Origin: Rhizobium sophoriradicis
Lineage (GTDB): Bacteria > Pseudomonadota > Alphaproteobacteria > Rhizobiales > Rhizobiaceae
Assembly: GCF_003939025.1 (NCBI RefSeq)
Contig: NZ_RQIH01000009.1
Span: 1-64,000 of the forward strand
Direction: 5' to 3'
DNA length: 64,000 nt
A model generated the notes under the pieces. It did no database searches and was not told the DNA's origin. It worked only from the letters and a program-made list of their open reading frames with translations. The position numbers and the translations under genes are program-made. Positions 19,179 through 26,772 of the stretch are shown here, one piece after another (positions within the stretch are counted from its first letter, which is position 1; every line of letters begins with the position of its first letter).

Positions 19179-19310
19179 TCAGAAATCGAAGCTCTTGTCA
19201 TCCTTGTAGGATCGACGGAACTCCTCTTCCCACGGATCGTAGAACTTGATCGCTTTGGGAGGCGGGGGCCGCTTTTCCGGTTCGTCGTTCTTGTCTTTTG
19301 ATTCAGTCAT
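19179..19310 (-). CDS. 43-residue protein of the DPWEEEFRRS small-protein family
   Basis: A short gene with ribosome-binding site AGGTGA seven bases before ATG. The product is charged, with a proline run (KRPPPPK at about 17-23), then FYDPWEEEFRRSYKDD and ending SFDF. The C-terminal half is clearly related to the protein at 9337-9474, and both have AGGTGA sites. Each copy accompanies a surface-modification gene set. No membrane helix, signal or known domain. I do not recognise it. Conservation of the second half across two diverged loci supports a real, functional small protein. Confidence 0.65.
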   Translation of the reverse strand: MTESKDKNDEPEKRPPPPKAIKFYDPWEEEFRRSYKDDKSFDF

Positions 19311-19490
19311 GGCGTCACCTTTTATGGGCGCCTTTTACTCACCTGACGCACATGCGTCGACCCTCGCCTGAACACGTTTTGTGGACATCGTCAGGATGCG
19401 TGGCTGGAGTGGAAAGGGTAACTTGCCTACTTTTTACGAAGGTGCCAACGGCAGCGCCAAGAGCCTAAAGCAACTGAGATTGCTGTATCA

Positions 19491-19577
19491 TCAAATATCA
19501 CTTGACCAGGCCGCGCCCAACCCAAATCCGATCGCGGCACCCAGAGCCACCGGCCAAACCTTCGTCAGCCGCCTCAC
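19491..19577 (-). CDS. 28-residue putative membrane peptide
   Basis: It starts at a GTG that overlaps the stop of the upstream gene (GTGA), has two arginines and a lysine, then a single hydrophobic helix VWPVALGAAIGFGLGAAW. The overlap follows the rule of the other genes in this run, which is the main support. It could be a tail of the operon with a holin-like or signal role, but the function is unknown and such a short frame may also be chance. Confidence 0.4.
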   Translation of the reverse strand: MRRLTKVWPVALGAAIGFGLGAAWSSDI

Positions 19578-19768
19578 CCCTCCGCATCCTTGTTGGCGAT
19601 ATCCTCGGCCAAGGCCACGGCGTGCTCTGATAGAATGGCAGCAACGTTGTCGAGAAGCATAGCCAGTTCAGGGTCGCTGTCAAAAAGCTGCTCCTGCTTG
19701 GCTTTCAACTTCTCGGTATAGAAGTTGTGGATATGCAATGAACCGGTCATCTGCGCGAGACTTGGCAT
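19574..19768 (-). CDS. Small island protein (64 residues)
   Basis: It starts MPSLAQMTGSLHIHNF with a strong ribosome-binding site (TAGGAG seven bases upstream). The middle is a charged helix (YTEKLKAKQEQLFDSDPE), followed by an amphipathic helix (LAMLLDNVAAILSEHAVALAEDIA). No known domain. It follows the gene at 19817 by 48 bases on the same strand and overlaps the next short gene. Part of the run of tiny genes between tRNA-Gln and the cargo. Function unknown; the helical C-terminus suggests a protein-protein contact. Confidence 0.55.
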   Translation of the reverse strand: MPSLAQMTGSLHIHNFYTEKLKAKQEQLFDSDPELAMLLDNVAAILSEHAVALAEDIANKDAEG

Positions 19769-19816
19769 GCTGATGCTCCTAACAAAGGACGGGCGGTCCG
19801 CCAAGGATAGCGTGGC

Positions 19817-20107
19817 TCAGGCATTACCATCCACATCGCCGTCTTCATCGAGCTCGTGGACCGGCAGATAGGTGTTCTTCTCCAACCACTCCCGCACGAT
19901 AAACCTGATCGTGTCGTTGCGCGTAAGTCCGAGCTCGCCGACCAGGTCGCGGAGCACTTCCTCGACATCATCATCCATCGAGGCAGCCGAGGCATTGCGC
20001 AGGCGTAGGGCGGCCCGACGAAGCATGATCTGCAGATCAGCTCGCGAGATATCTGCGATCCGATCGGCGGCATCCTCGAGGAGGGCGGCGGTGTCGGGCA
20101 TCGTCAT
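19817..20107 (-). CDS. Small protein with possible ribbon-helix-helix segment (96 residues)
   Basis: The ATG overlaps the stop of the preceding gene (ATGA at 20107-20104). The sequence has two helices in the first half (ALLEDAADRIADI and DLQIMLRRAALRLR), then GLTRNDTIRFIVREWLEKN at about 60-78, which reads like the two helices of a CopG/Arc-type DNA-binding protein. It ends in an acidic tail (HELDEDGDVDGNA). If so it may be an autoregulator of the operon or an antitoxin-like protein. I cannot name a family, and the DNA-binding idea is inference. Confidence 0.6.
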   Translation of the reverse strand: MTMPDTAALLEDAADRIADISRADLQIMLRRAALRLRNASAASMDDDVEEVLRDLVGELGLTRNDTIRFIVREWLEKNTYLPVHELDEDGDVDGNA

Positions 20108-20271
20108 GGCTTCAATTCGCCGTTGTCTTTGAGCACTCCACAGCGAAAATCGTGTTTCTCCACAACTTGCTGCTCGAAGGGACATCCGGCCCAAGCGCGG
20201 GGATACGGATAATCGCGGCCACCGAGCAGCGCGCTTGCCAAAAATAGCGCGAATAGGCGTTCTATGCTCAA
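20104..20271 (-). CDS. 55-residue island protein, TTG start
   Basis: The likely start is a TTG overlapping the stop of the upstream gene. The product MSIERLFALFLASALLGGRD starts with a short hydrophobic helix, then RAWAGCPFEQQVVEKHDFRC with two cysteines. It ends in a stop that overlaps the next ATG. Overlap at both ends is the best evidence that it is translated. It may be anchored in the membrane by its N-terminus. No known family. Confidence 0.5.
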   Translation of the reverse strand: MSIERLFALFLASALLGGRDYPYPRAWAGCPFEQQVVEKHDFRCGVLKDNGELKP

Positions 20272-20504
20272 CTGCGTTGTTCTCGTGCCGATTGTTTCTG
20301 CCAAGTATCGAGCCCTGCCTGGGTAAGCATATAATAGCCGATCTGATCGGGGAATTTCTCCTGCGGGAATGTCTCCAGGAAGCCGCTGGCCTTCAGTCTT
20401 TCCTCGGTCTCGGGTCCGCAGTCCTTTACCTCTCGCCACCCTATTTTAATGTTTGGTCCAACAGAGGATAGATATCTCAGAGCCTTGATCTCGCGGTTTC
20501 TCAA
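20268..20504 (-). CDS. Small protein, winged-helix-like (78 residues)
   Basis: It starts at an ATG overlapping the upstream stop. MRNREIKALRYLSSVGPN is a helix start typical of winged-helix proteins. ETEERLKASGFLETFP resembles a recognition-helix segment, and YYMLTQAGLDTWQ matches the common wing-and-helix ending of winged-helix proteins (Y.LT..G). This suggests a DNA-binding regulator within the tiny-gene run. No exact family can be named. The gene itself looks intact. Confidence 0.6.
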   Translation of the reverse strand: MRNREIKALRYLSSVGPNIKIGWREVKDCGPETEERLKASGFLETFPQEKFPDQIGYYMLTQAGLDTWQKQSAREQRS

Positions 20505-20936
20505 CGGAGTTCCAGAAGCTGCCCACTCGGCATCGGCCTTCGCCCGGAGCCTCTTATCCTCGCGTCCTCTGGTGGATCAAAGCCTAGTTTGTCGTACCAT
20601 TGTTTAAGAGGATTGTCGGGATCGTTGATGATCGGATAGCCCCCAGGTCCATTCTTCGGTTTAGCTTCTGACGAAGCCCTTATCCGTTCACCAAATCGAG
20701 GATTGGCTTGACGCTTTCGGAGATGGTTGGCGAAAACGCCGGTGTCGACATCTCCCCAATCCTCATCGCCATCTGGCTGAAGCGCGAGAGGGGCGGCGGT
20801 GGTTGGCCTAATTCCGGCCCCAGGGAAAATCGTCATGATTAGTGATCTGAGATCAACTTGAACTGCCGCGCCAGTCTTCTCGGCGGCATCGAATGATGCG
20901 CTCGACATCGGCTTGCCTGAGTGATCTTCGAGTCAT
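20501..20936 (-). pseudogene. Conserved island protein, frameshifted near its start
   Basis: The natural start seems to be the ATG at 20936, which overlaps the stop of the short frame before it, giving MTRRSLRQADVERIIR. This N-terminus is typical of small proteins in rhizobial integrative elements. An indel near 20888 moves the frame, and the body continues as AAEKTGAAVQVDLRSLIM and on to a stop at 20501, with NGPGGYPIINDPDNPLKQWY near the end. Without the shift it would be about 144 residues. The fragment from 20908 could still be made from a GTG/ATG-type internal start. Confidence 0.6.
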
Positions 20937-20998
20937 CACCACGGCTCCATTCGTAGCAAGGCCGGCCATGCTCCCGGTATGATCGATTTGCGCGTCAT
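20936..20998 (-). pseudogene. Truncated small island gene (20 codons)
   Basis: It starts at an ATG overlapping the upstream stop and reads MTRKSIIPGAW before ending at an early TGA that overlaps the next ATG. The opening resembles short proteins found beside integrase genes in rhizobial elements, which I recall as about 40 residues, so this copy may be shortened by mutation. The low confidence reflects its size. Confidence 0.35.
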
Positions 20999-21099
20999 GA
21001 GCCGTTTCGCTTGTTCATTAGCCACTCCGCAAGGCTGGCTTCTGCCTCTTCTTCCCGAGATGGTTTTCGTTTCGCGGCGTACGACGGCCTGAATGGCAT
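20995..21099 (-). CDS. 34-residue basic island protein
   Basis: MPFRPSYAAKRKPSREEEAE, then ASLAEWLMNKRNGS. The ATG overlaps the upstream stop (TGATG) and its own stop overlaps the next ATG (ATGA). Basic N-terminal half and a short amphipathic helix at the end. The double overlap makes translation likely. No known family. Confidence 0.45.
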   Translation of the reverse strand: MPFRPSYAAKRKPSREEEAEASLAEWLMNKRNGS

Positions 21100-21209
21100 C
21101 ACGCAAGGATACTTCCCTCGGGCTCAAGCTCAATGGTGACGTCCTCGGCATTTGAGACATCAGCCAACCGCTTAATCTCAGAAGTCGAGAACAAGACTCT
21201 CTTGGTCAT
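21099..21209 (-). CDS. 36-residue island protein
   Basis: MTKRVLFSTSEIKRLADVSN followed by an acidic strand (AEDVTIELEPEGSILA). The ATG overlaps the stop of the upstream gene (ATGA), and the stop overlaps the next ATG. The pattern helix, then strand, rich in Glu, is like other tiny proteins encoded near integrases in rhizobia. Function unknown. Confidence 0.5.
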   Translation of the reverse strand: MTKRVLFSTSEIKRLADVSNAEDVTIELEPEGSILA

Positions 21210-21514
21210 AGCGTAGCTTTCGATCCACCGCGCGACTCCTTTTTGGTCAGCCGTTCGATGAGCGCATCAGTATCAGCTTCGCTCCAAAAAGAGGCCGATG
21301 GCGCCGCATCCTTCTGCCTCTACGGCCTTGGCTTTGCCGCCTCGATTATCGTCTCGAAGTCCTCCGGCATGAGGAACATGGTTTTGCCCACCTGACGATA
21401 AGCACCAAGCTCTCTGGCCCTTTCGCACAAAGTCCGTTCGGATATTGAAATGCCGGCCTTGGCGAATCTCGCTACCAACTGCTCAGGCGTTATTGCACCT
21501 TCAATGTTAGGCAT
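21206..21514 (-). pseudogene. Small HTH protein with an in-frame amber codon
   Basis: The first 64 codons read MPNIEGAITPEQLVARFAKA, then GISISERTLCERARELGAYR, an excisionase/MerR-like helix-turn-helix, then MFLMPEDFETIIEAAKPRP. A TAG follows at codon 65, but the same frame continues for another 37 codons (ASFWSEADTDALIERLTKKE) to a TGA that overlaps the next ATG exactly as the other genes of this run do. The intact downstream frame and the overlap show that the full product was about 102 residues and that the amber is recent, or is read through. May have been the recombination directionality factor of the island. Confidence 0.7.
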
Positions 21515-21515
21515 T

Positions 21516-21683
21516 TTATCGATATTTGATGTCTCGGATCAAACGGTAGCCAAAGCACACACCACCGTTCCACTCGCGGAGAACCTCGCCGCATACGCAG
21601 CTCCAGGAGTCCACATCCCGAACTGGCAGCCGCATTCGTTTCTCTTCGTAAACCCGACCGCACTTGCATCTCACTTCGTCCAT
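21516..21683 (-). CDS. Small cysteine-rich (zinc-ribbon-like) protein, 55 residues
   Basis: MDEVRCKCGRVYEEKRMRLP, then SWSCVCGEVLREWNGG. Two CxC(G) knuckles (Cys6/Cys8 and Cys29/Cys31) about 21 residues apart look like a zinc ribbon, with a fifth Cys at 43. The start at 21683 follows AAAGGGG. It is the first gene of the minus-strand run and lies one base from the next ATG. Likely a small nucleic-acid-binding or structural protein of the element. The product is not recognised beyond the ribbon pattern. Confidence 0.65.
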   Translation of the reverse strand: MDEVRCKCGRVYEEKRMRLPVRDVDSWSCVCGEVLREWNGGVCFGYRLIRDIKYR

Positions 21684-22078
21684 TTTCAAGAACCCCTTTG
21701 AGTGCTCCGATGCTGCAAACTGCGCTGGCAGAGTCAAGCGTCTCGGCGATTTGTATTTTGGTTTGGGGAGGGTTGGCGGTTGCGATCGAACGCTGCGCAG
21801 CATCCGCCTCATATTCAATTCACGCTCGTCTCTTGGCTAGCACGCGCACCAAGTTAAGCATCGCTTCCTTACCTTGGGTAGCAGATCTTTGGACGTCATC
21901 CAAGTTCCTCGCAGGTGTCCCAGGTCATGTCGCATGTGGCAAACCATGTTGCATGGAGTCACCGTGTCTCGTTGGAAACGCCTAGAAATGCGGGGGACAG
22001 GCTGCGATACCATCCGACATGAAAGCCGTGACTACGCACTTATAGCAAGCGATTAATTAAGCAATTTCCCTAAGAAAT
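21684..22078. other. Island end region without a recognised gene
   Basis: About 395 bases between the first small gene and the tRNA-side attachment site. It should hold the promoter for the minus-strand small-gene run and any integrase or directionality-factor arm sites. I see no convincing open frame with a ribosome-binding site. The last 40 bases before the tRNA are AT-rich. Confidence 0.5.
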
Positions 22079-22125
22079 AATTGGCTGGGGAACCTGGATT
22101 CGAACCAAGATCGACGGAGTCAGAG
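22079..22125. repeat. attL-like site: 3' half of tRNA-Gln
   Basis: The 47 bases match 11929-11974 except for one indel and two substitutions. They comprise two bases outside the tRNA plus its 3' end up to the anticodon region. Together with the far copy they bound about 10.2 kb of island DNA. Confidence 0.85.
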
Positions 22126-22155
22126 TCCGCTGTTCTACCATTGAACTATTCCCCA
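22082..22155 (-). tRNA. tRNA-Gln(CTG)
   Basis: On the minus strand the acceptor stem TGGGGAA pairs with TTCCCCA before discriminator G and an encoded CCA. The anticodon arm is GCGGA-CTCTGAC-TCCGT, giving anticodon CTG (Gln, codon CAG). The T-loop is GGTTCGAATCC. It is 74 bases long. The 3' end serves as the integration site of the neighbouring island. The gene is left whole, as usual for tRNA-targeted elements. Confidence 0.95.
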
Positions 22156-22401
22156 GCAAGGGCGAACCGGCGGGCGGTTCGGCTGGTGTGCGGCGCTTAT
22201 AAACAAAAGCCCGCCGATTGCAAATACCTGTTTTGAAAAAAATCGGCCTTCTTAGCCAAGGCTGAAAATATTCCGCAAATCCCTCTCCCAAAAAAGAATT
22301 TGGTGATTTTGGCGGGCGCTGATATTCTTGCGGCAACGCAAAAATCGAACGAGCGCCTGCTGCATACCTCAGGGAGTTGCGCGGCGCGGTGGATAAACAA
22401 C

Positions 22402-23952
22402 GTGGAAGACCCCGAAGGCGGCGTGAAGCCGCAATTTGACGGGGCGTCGGCGGCAGGGCGCAAGGACGGCAAAAAGTCCAGGCGCCGCAAGGGCAGGCGC
22501 GGCGGGCAAACCCGCAGCGCCGCTCATCCCGCTTCGCATGAGCTCTCCGGCAACGCCGGGCAGCCAGCGCGCCCAATGGAAGATACCGCCGGACATCCGG
22601 CGCGCAAGCGAAAGCGGCGCCGTCGCGGTGGCCATGGCGCTTCGCAGGAGGGCTCGCTTCAACTCCAGCCGATGGAACAGACGGGCGTCGCAGCCAATGC
22701 CGCCCGGGACGGCGGCGATTCGCCGTCGAGCCGGCGCAACCGCCGCAAGCATCGCGGCAAGCGCGGCCTGCAGGGCCGGCCGCTGACGCCGGCAAAGCCT
22801 TCGAATATCCAAGCGCAGGAAAACCGGGCTGAGGAGACGGCGCGTGCCGCCGTACCGCGCGAGATGCAGAACGGCGCCGGCCGCAAGGGCCGCCCGGAGA
22901 GCCACGCGCACCAGGGGGATCGCCAGGCGCCCGAGCATGCCTGGCCGGAAGAGCTTTATGCCGCTCTCGATCTCGGCACCAACAATTGCCGTCTGCTCAT
23001 CGCCCAGCCGACCCGTCCAGGCCAGTTTCGCGTCGTCGATGCCTTTTCGCGTATCGTGCGCCTCGGCGAGGGCCTTGCGGCGAGCGGCCGTCTGTCCGAC
23101 GAGGCGATGGAAAGGGCGATCGAGGCGCTGAGGGTCTGCGCCTCTAAGCTCCGGAATCGGGAGATCCGCCGCATGCGGCTGATCGCCACCGAAGCCTGCC
23201 GCCAGGCGGTCAATGGCGAGGAATTCCTCGGCCGCGTCGTTGCCGAAACCGGCCTCGAGCTTGAAATCATCGATCGGGAGACCGAGGCGCGGCTTGCCGT
23301 CTCCGGCTGCTCTTCGCTCGTCGGCCGCGAGACACGCTCCGTCGTACTCTTCGATATCGGCGGCGGCTCGTCGGAGATCGCCGTCATCCGCATCGGCGAC
23401 AATCGCTTCAGCCGGCTCGCCAATCACATCACCCATTGGACGTCGCTGCCGGTCGGCGTCGTGACGCTGTCGGAGCGTCACGGCGGGCGCGATGTGACGC
23501 CGGAGCTTTTCGAAGGCATGGTGCGCGAGGTCGAAGGCATGCTCGGGAGCTTCGATTGCCCCGAGATCGAAATTGTCCAGACCGGAGATTTCCACCTAAT
23601 CGGCACGTCGGGCACGGTGACGACGCTTGCCGGCGTCCATCTCGACCTGCCGCGTTATGACCGGCGCAAGGTCGACGGCATCTGGCTGTCGGACGACGAG
23701 GTCTCCGCCATGCAGGCAAAACTTCTCTCCTGGGATTTCGACAGCCGCGCGGCCAATCCCTGCATCGGACCGGACCGGGCCGATCTGGTGCTCGCCGGCT
23801 GCGCCATCCTCGAGGCGATCCGCCGCCGCTGGCCGAGCCCGCGCATGCGCGTTGCCGATCGCGGCTTGAGGGAAGGCCTGCTCACCGACATGATGGCTGA
23901 TGACGGCGTGTGGCGGCGCAATCGCAATCGCCGCGGCCAGCGTGCGAAATGA
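22402..23952 (+). CDS. ppx: Ppx/GppA-family phosphatase with long basic N-terminal extension
   Basis: A 516-residue protein. The C-terminal 320 residues are an exopolyphosphatase/guanosine pentaphosphatase domain of the ASKHA fold: [14 protein letters not shown] (phosphate loop 1), a [14 protein letters not shown] block, [16 protein letters not shown] (loop 2) and [12 protein letters not shown] (loop 3). It should hydrolyse polyphosphate or pppGpp. The first 185 or so residues are low-complexity and very basic, with clusters such as [24 protein letters not shown] and [12 protein letters not shown], likely to bind RNA or polyphosphate. The start was set at GTG 22402, after the last region that looks non-coding; the frame is open further upstream. 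The rlmE gene follows 10 bases later. Confidence 0.88.
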   Translation: MEDPEGGVKPQFDGASAAGRKDGKKSRRRKGRRGGQTRSAAHPASHELSGNAGQPARPMEDTAGHPARKRKRRRRGGHGASQEGSLQLQPMEQTGVAANAARDGGDSPSSRRNRRKHRGKRGLQGRPLTPAKPSNIQAQENRAEETARAAVPREMQNGAGRKGRPESHAHQGDRQAPEHAWPEELYAALDLGTNNCRLLIAQPTRPGQFRVVDAFSRIVRLGEGLAASGRLSDEAMERAIEALRVCASKLRNREIRRMRLIATEACRQAVNGEEFLGRVVAETGLELEIIDRETEARLAVSGCSSLVGRETRSVVLFDIGGGSSEIAVIRIGDNRFSRLANHITHWTSLPVGVVTLSERHGGRDVTPELFEGMVREVEGMLGSFDCPEIEIVQTGDFHLIGTSGTVTTLAGVHLDLPRYDRRKVDGIWLSDDEVSAMQAKLLSWDFDSRAANPCIGPDRADLVLAGCAILEAIRRRWPSPRMRVADRGLREGLLTDMMADDGVWRRNRNRRGQRAK

Positions 23953-23962
23953 GGGGAAGGGC

Positions 23963-24682
23963 ATGACCAAGGCACCGATCGCGGGAAATCGCACCGGCCG
24001 CAAGCTCGGCCAGCGCGTCAAGAACAAGAAGATGAAGGCCTCCTCCCGCCAGTGGCTGCAGCGCCACATCAACGATCCCTATGTGCAGCGCGCCCAGCTC
24101 GAAGGCTATCGCGCCCGCGCCGCCTTCAAGCTGTTGGAGATCGACGAGAAATACCACATCCTGCGCGGCGCCAAGCGGATCATCGATCTCGGTGCGGCGC
24201 CCGGCAGCTGGTCGCAGATCGCCGCCAAGGTCACCGGTTCGACCGATGAGGATGTCCGTGTCGCCGCGATCGATTTCCTGGAAATGGCCCAGCTTCCCGG
24301 CGTCAAGATCCTGCAGCTCGATTTCCTTGATCCGAGTGCGCCGGAAAAGCTGATGGAGGCCGTCGGCGGCACGCCCGATCTGGTCATCTCCGATATGGCG
24401 GCGCCGACCACCGGCCATCACCGCACCGACCACCTGCGCACCATGCATCTGTGTGAAGTCGCGGCCCATTTCGCCATCGAGGTGCTGGGGGAGGGCGGGC
24501 ATTTCCTCACCAAGACCTTCCAGGGCGGCACCGAGCGCGATCTGCTCACCCTGCTCAAGCAGAATTTCCGCCAGGTCGTCCACGTCAAGCCGAACTCGTC
24601 GCGCGCCGAATCGGTTGAGATGTTTTTGCTGGCCAAGGGCTTCAAAGGCCGCAAGGCGGAAGGTCAAGCAGAGGAAGCTTGA
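23963..24682 (+). CDS. rlmE: 23S rRNA 2'-O-ribose U2552 methyltransferase
   Basis: RlmE (RrmJ/FtsJ, 239 residues) methylates U2552 in the A-loop of 23S rRNA during large-subunit maturation. It shows [15 protein letters not shown] (SAM motif I) and the K-D-K-E tetrad: Lys in AAFKLLEID, Asp in [12 protein letters not shown], Lys in TKTFQGG and Glu in RAESVEMF. The basic N-terminus ([13 protein letters not shown]) fits rRNA contact. The start at 23963 has GAGGGGAAGGGC upstream. Ten bases after ppx, so the two are co-transcribed. Confidence 0.96.
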   Translation: MTKAPIAGNRTGRKLGQRVKNKKMKASSRQWLQRHINDPYVQRAQLEGYRARAAFKLLEIDEKYHILRGAKRIIDLGAAPGSWSQIAAKVTGSTDEDVRVAAIDFLEMAQLPGVKILQLDFLDPSAPEKLMEAVGGTPDLVISDMAAPTTGHHRTDHLRTMHLCEVAAHFAIEVLGEGGHFLTKTFQGGTERDLLTLLKQNFRQVVHVKPNSSRAESVEMFLLAKGFKGRKAEGQAEEA

Positions 24683-24716
24683 TCTCCGGCCGATCCAGGC
24701 CGATGATGACGATCCC

Positions 24717-25100
24717 ATGCTACTTTACGTCACGCTCGGAACCAACGACCTTGATCGCGCAGGGCATTTTTATGATGCCGTTCTGCCCGTGCTCGGCTAT
24801 CGCCGCCAGCATTATTCGCAGGAGGAGATCGGCTATTCCGCCGACGGCGATACGCGCTGCCGCTTCTGGGTGGTGACGCCCTTCAATCGCCGCCGGGCGA
24901 GCGCGGGCAATGGCGCCATGGTCGCGTTCGCGGCTGAAACGCGGGCAGCCGTCGATGCCTTCCATGCGGCGGCAATCGCGGCAGGTGCTGCCGATGAAGG
25001 CGGGCCGGGTCTGCGCCCCTACCATGCCCATTTTTATGCCGCCTATGTCCGCGATCTCGACGGCAACAAGCTCTCTGCCGTCTGCGAGAGCCCTGAATAG
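24717..25100 (+). CDS. VOC-family (glyoxalase-like) protein
   Basis: A 127-residue single-domain protein of the vicinal-oxygen-chelate fold: YVTLGTNDLDRAGHFYDAVL is the typical first beta-alpha unit, and YAAYVRDLDGNKLSAVCE the last strand with a metal-ligand-type Glu. Close relatives act in aldehyde detoxification or fosfomycin-type resistance, but the substrate of this subgroup is not known. It follows rlmE by 34 bases and converges with the efflux gene at 25106. Confidence 0.85.
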   Translation: MLLYVTLGTNDLDRAGHFYDAVLPVLGYRRQHYSQEEIGYSADGDTRCRFWVVTPFNRRRASAGNGAMVAFAAETRAAVDAFHAAAIAAGAADEGGPGLRPYHAHFYAAYVRDLDGNKLSAVCESPE

Positions 25101-25105
25101 GAAGC

Positions 25106-26530
25106 TTATTTCACGGCTTGCTGCTCGGCCTCGATCGCAGATGCCGCCACACGCTTTGAGCGGTGGCCGGAAACGAGCGTGCCGGCATTGCGGTCCATGC
25201 GGATGAAGGGAATGGTCGCAATCACCGTCAGTCCGGCGATGATGTAGAAGGCGAGGTGGAAATCAGCCACCTGCAGCGCCTCGCCCCTGATGTAGATCGA
25301 GGTTTCCAGGATCGCTGCCGCCACAGCGACGCCGAGCGCCAGGCTGACTTGTTGCATCACCGAGCTCATCGATGTCGCCTGGCTCGCTTGCGCATCGTCA
25401 ATCTCGGCAAAGGCTAGCGCATTGACGCCGGTGAACATGAAAGAGCGGGAAAAGCCGCCGAGAAGCAGCACGCCGATGATGACGAGATGCGGCGTTGCCG
25501 GCGTGAAGAAGCCGGTGATGACGGTCACTCCAGTCGTCACCATGGCGGCGCCGATCAGCGTCGTGCGGAAGCCGGTTGCCGCGAAAACGCGCTTGGCCAT
25601 GAACTTGGTGGTGATCGCCCCGATCGCCCCGGCGAAGGTGATGAGGCCGGATTGGAACGGCGTCAGCCCGAAGCCGAGCTGCAGCATCAGCGGCGTCAGG
25701 AACGGCATGGCGCCGACGCAGATGCGAAAGAGGTTGCCCCCGGTGGTCGAGGCCCGGAACGTCGGATTCTTGAAGAGGTTGAGGTTGAGGATCGGCGCCG
25801 GGTGGCGCTTTGCATGGCTGATATAGAGGACGCCGCAGGCAAGCCCGATCAAGGTCGCACTGATGCCGATGATCGGCGGCAGGGCCGGGAGACTGACAAC
25901 CGACAGGCCGAAGACGACGCCAGCGGCCGAAAGCGAGGTGAGCACGAAACCGGTGAAATCGAGCTTCGGCGGCGCTGTCGCCTCCACCTCCGGCAGGAAG
26001 ATCGTCGCCAGCCAGATGCCGATGATGCCGACCGGCACGTTGATCAGGAAGATCCAGTGCCAGCTGAAATAGGTGGTGATGAAGCCGCCGAGCGGCGGGC
26101 CGGTGAGCGGGCCGACAAGCGCCGGGATGGTGAGCAACGCCATGGCCGAGACGAGATCGCTTCGCTGTGTCGTGCGCACCAGCACGAGACGGCCGACCGG
26201 CGTCATCATCGCGCCGCCCATGCCCTGCAGGAAGCGGGCAAAGACGAATTCGACGAGGTTGGAGGAGGCGGCGCAGAAGATCGAGCCGATGACGAAGACC
26301 GATATGGCGAGGCGGAAGATCTTCTTGGCGCCGAACCTGTCGGCCATCCAGCCGCTGACCGGAATGAACACCGCAAGCGCCACCATATAGGAGGTCAGCG
26401 CCAGCTTCAGCGTGATCGGCCCGACATGGAGATCCGCGGCGATCGCCGGCAGCGCCGTCGAGATCACGGTTGAATCCATCTGTTCCATGAAGAGAGCGAC
26501 GGCGAGGATCAGCGGGACGATGCGGTTCAT
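25106..26530 (-). CDS. DHA2-family MFS drug efflux transporter
   Basis: A 474-residue inner-membrane exporter of the EmrB/QacA type with 14 predicted helices. Marks: FMEQMDSTVISTALPAIA (helix 1 with the D of motif D1), SGWMADRFGAKKIF (motif A, about 69-82), GPLTGPPLGGFI (motif C, the antiporter motif, about 143-154) and WIFLINVPVGIIG. Driven by proton antiport; exports hydrophobic cations or antibiotics. No membrane-fusion partner is seen next to it. The start at 26530 is directly before helix 1; a longer frame upstream encodes no membrane-type sequence. Divergent from the exported hydrolase at 26773. Confidence 0.9.
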   Translation of the reverse strand: MNRIVPLILAVALFMEQMDSTVISTALPAIAADLHVGPITLKLALTSYMVALAVFIPVSGWMADRFGAKKIFRLAISVFVIGSIFCAASSNLVEFVFARFLQGMGGAMMTPVGRLVLVRTTQRSDLVSAMALLTIPALVGPLTGPPLGGFITTYFSWHWIFLINVPVGIIGIWLATIFLPEVEATAPPKLDFTGFVLTSLSAAGVVFGLSVVSLPALPPIIGISATLIGLACGVLYISHAKRHPAPILNLNLFKNPTFRASTTGGNLFRICVGAMPFLTPLMLQLGFGLTPFQSGLITFAGAIGAITTKFMAKRVFAATGFRTTLIGAAMVTTGVTVITGFFTPATPHLVIIGVLLLGGFSRSFMFTGVNALAFAEIDDAQASQATSMSSVMQQVSLALGVAVAAAILETSIYIRGEALQVADFHLAFYIIAGLTVIATIPFIRMDRNAGTLVSGHRSKRVAASAIEAEQQAVK

Positions 26531-26772
26531 AGGCGGGAGCCTTGAGGGCGCGAGATCAGGGCGGGAACGGCCCGTGTTGTTTAGTCCTGCCTGGTGGGCC
26601 TGCCAATCCCTCAATCGATTTCGCCGACACGTTTGGTTCACGTCTGCGTGAGGCGGCTTGTCCGACAAGGTCCGCTATCAAGATTGACCTATGTCTACGC
26701 TGCCGGGGCAAGAAATCCGGCAGGGTGTCATCGGTCGCAGAGCGACAAGAGCGCGTCATGGGGGATGGATAT

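Noticed and set aside
25487..26473. 328-codon open frame opposite the MFS transporter
   Set aside because: Charged, repetitive product (strings of Arg/Asp/Glu) typical of the reverse of membrane-protein codons.
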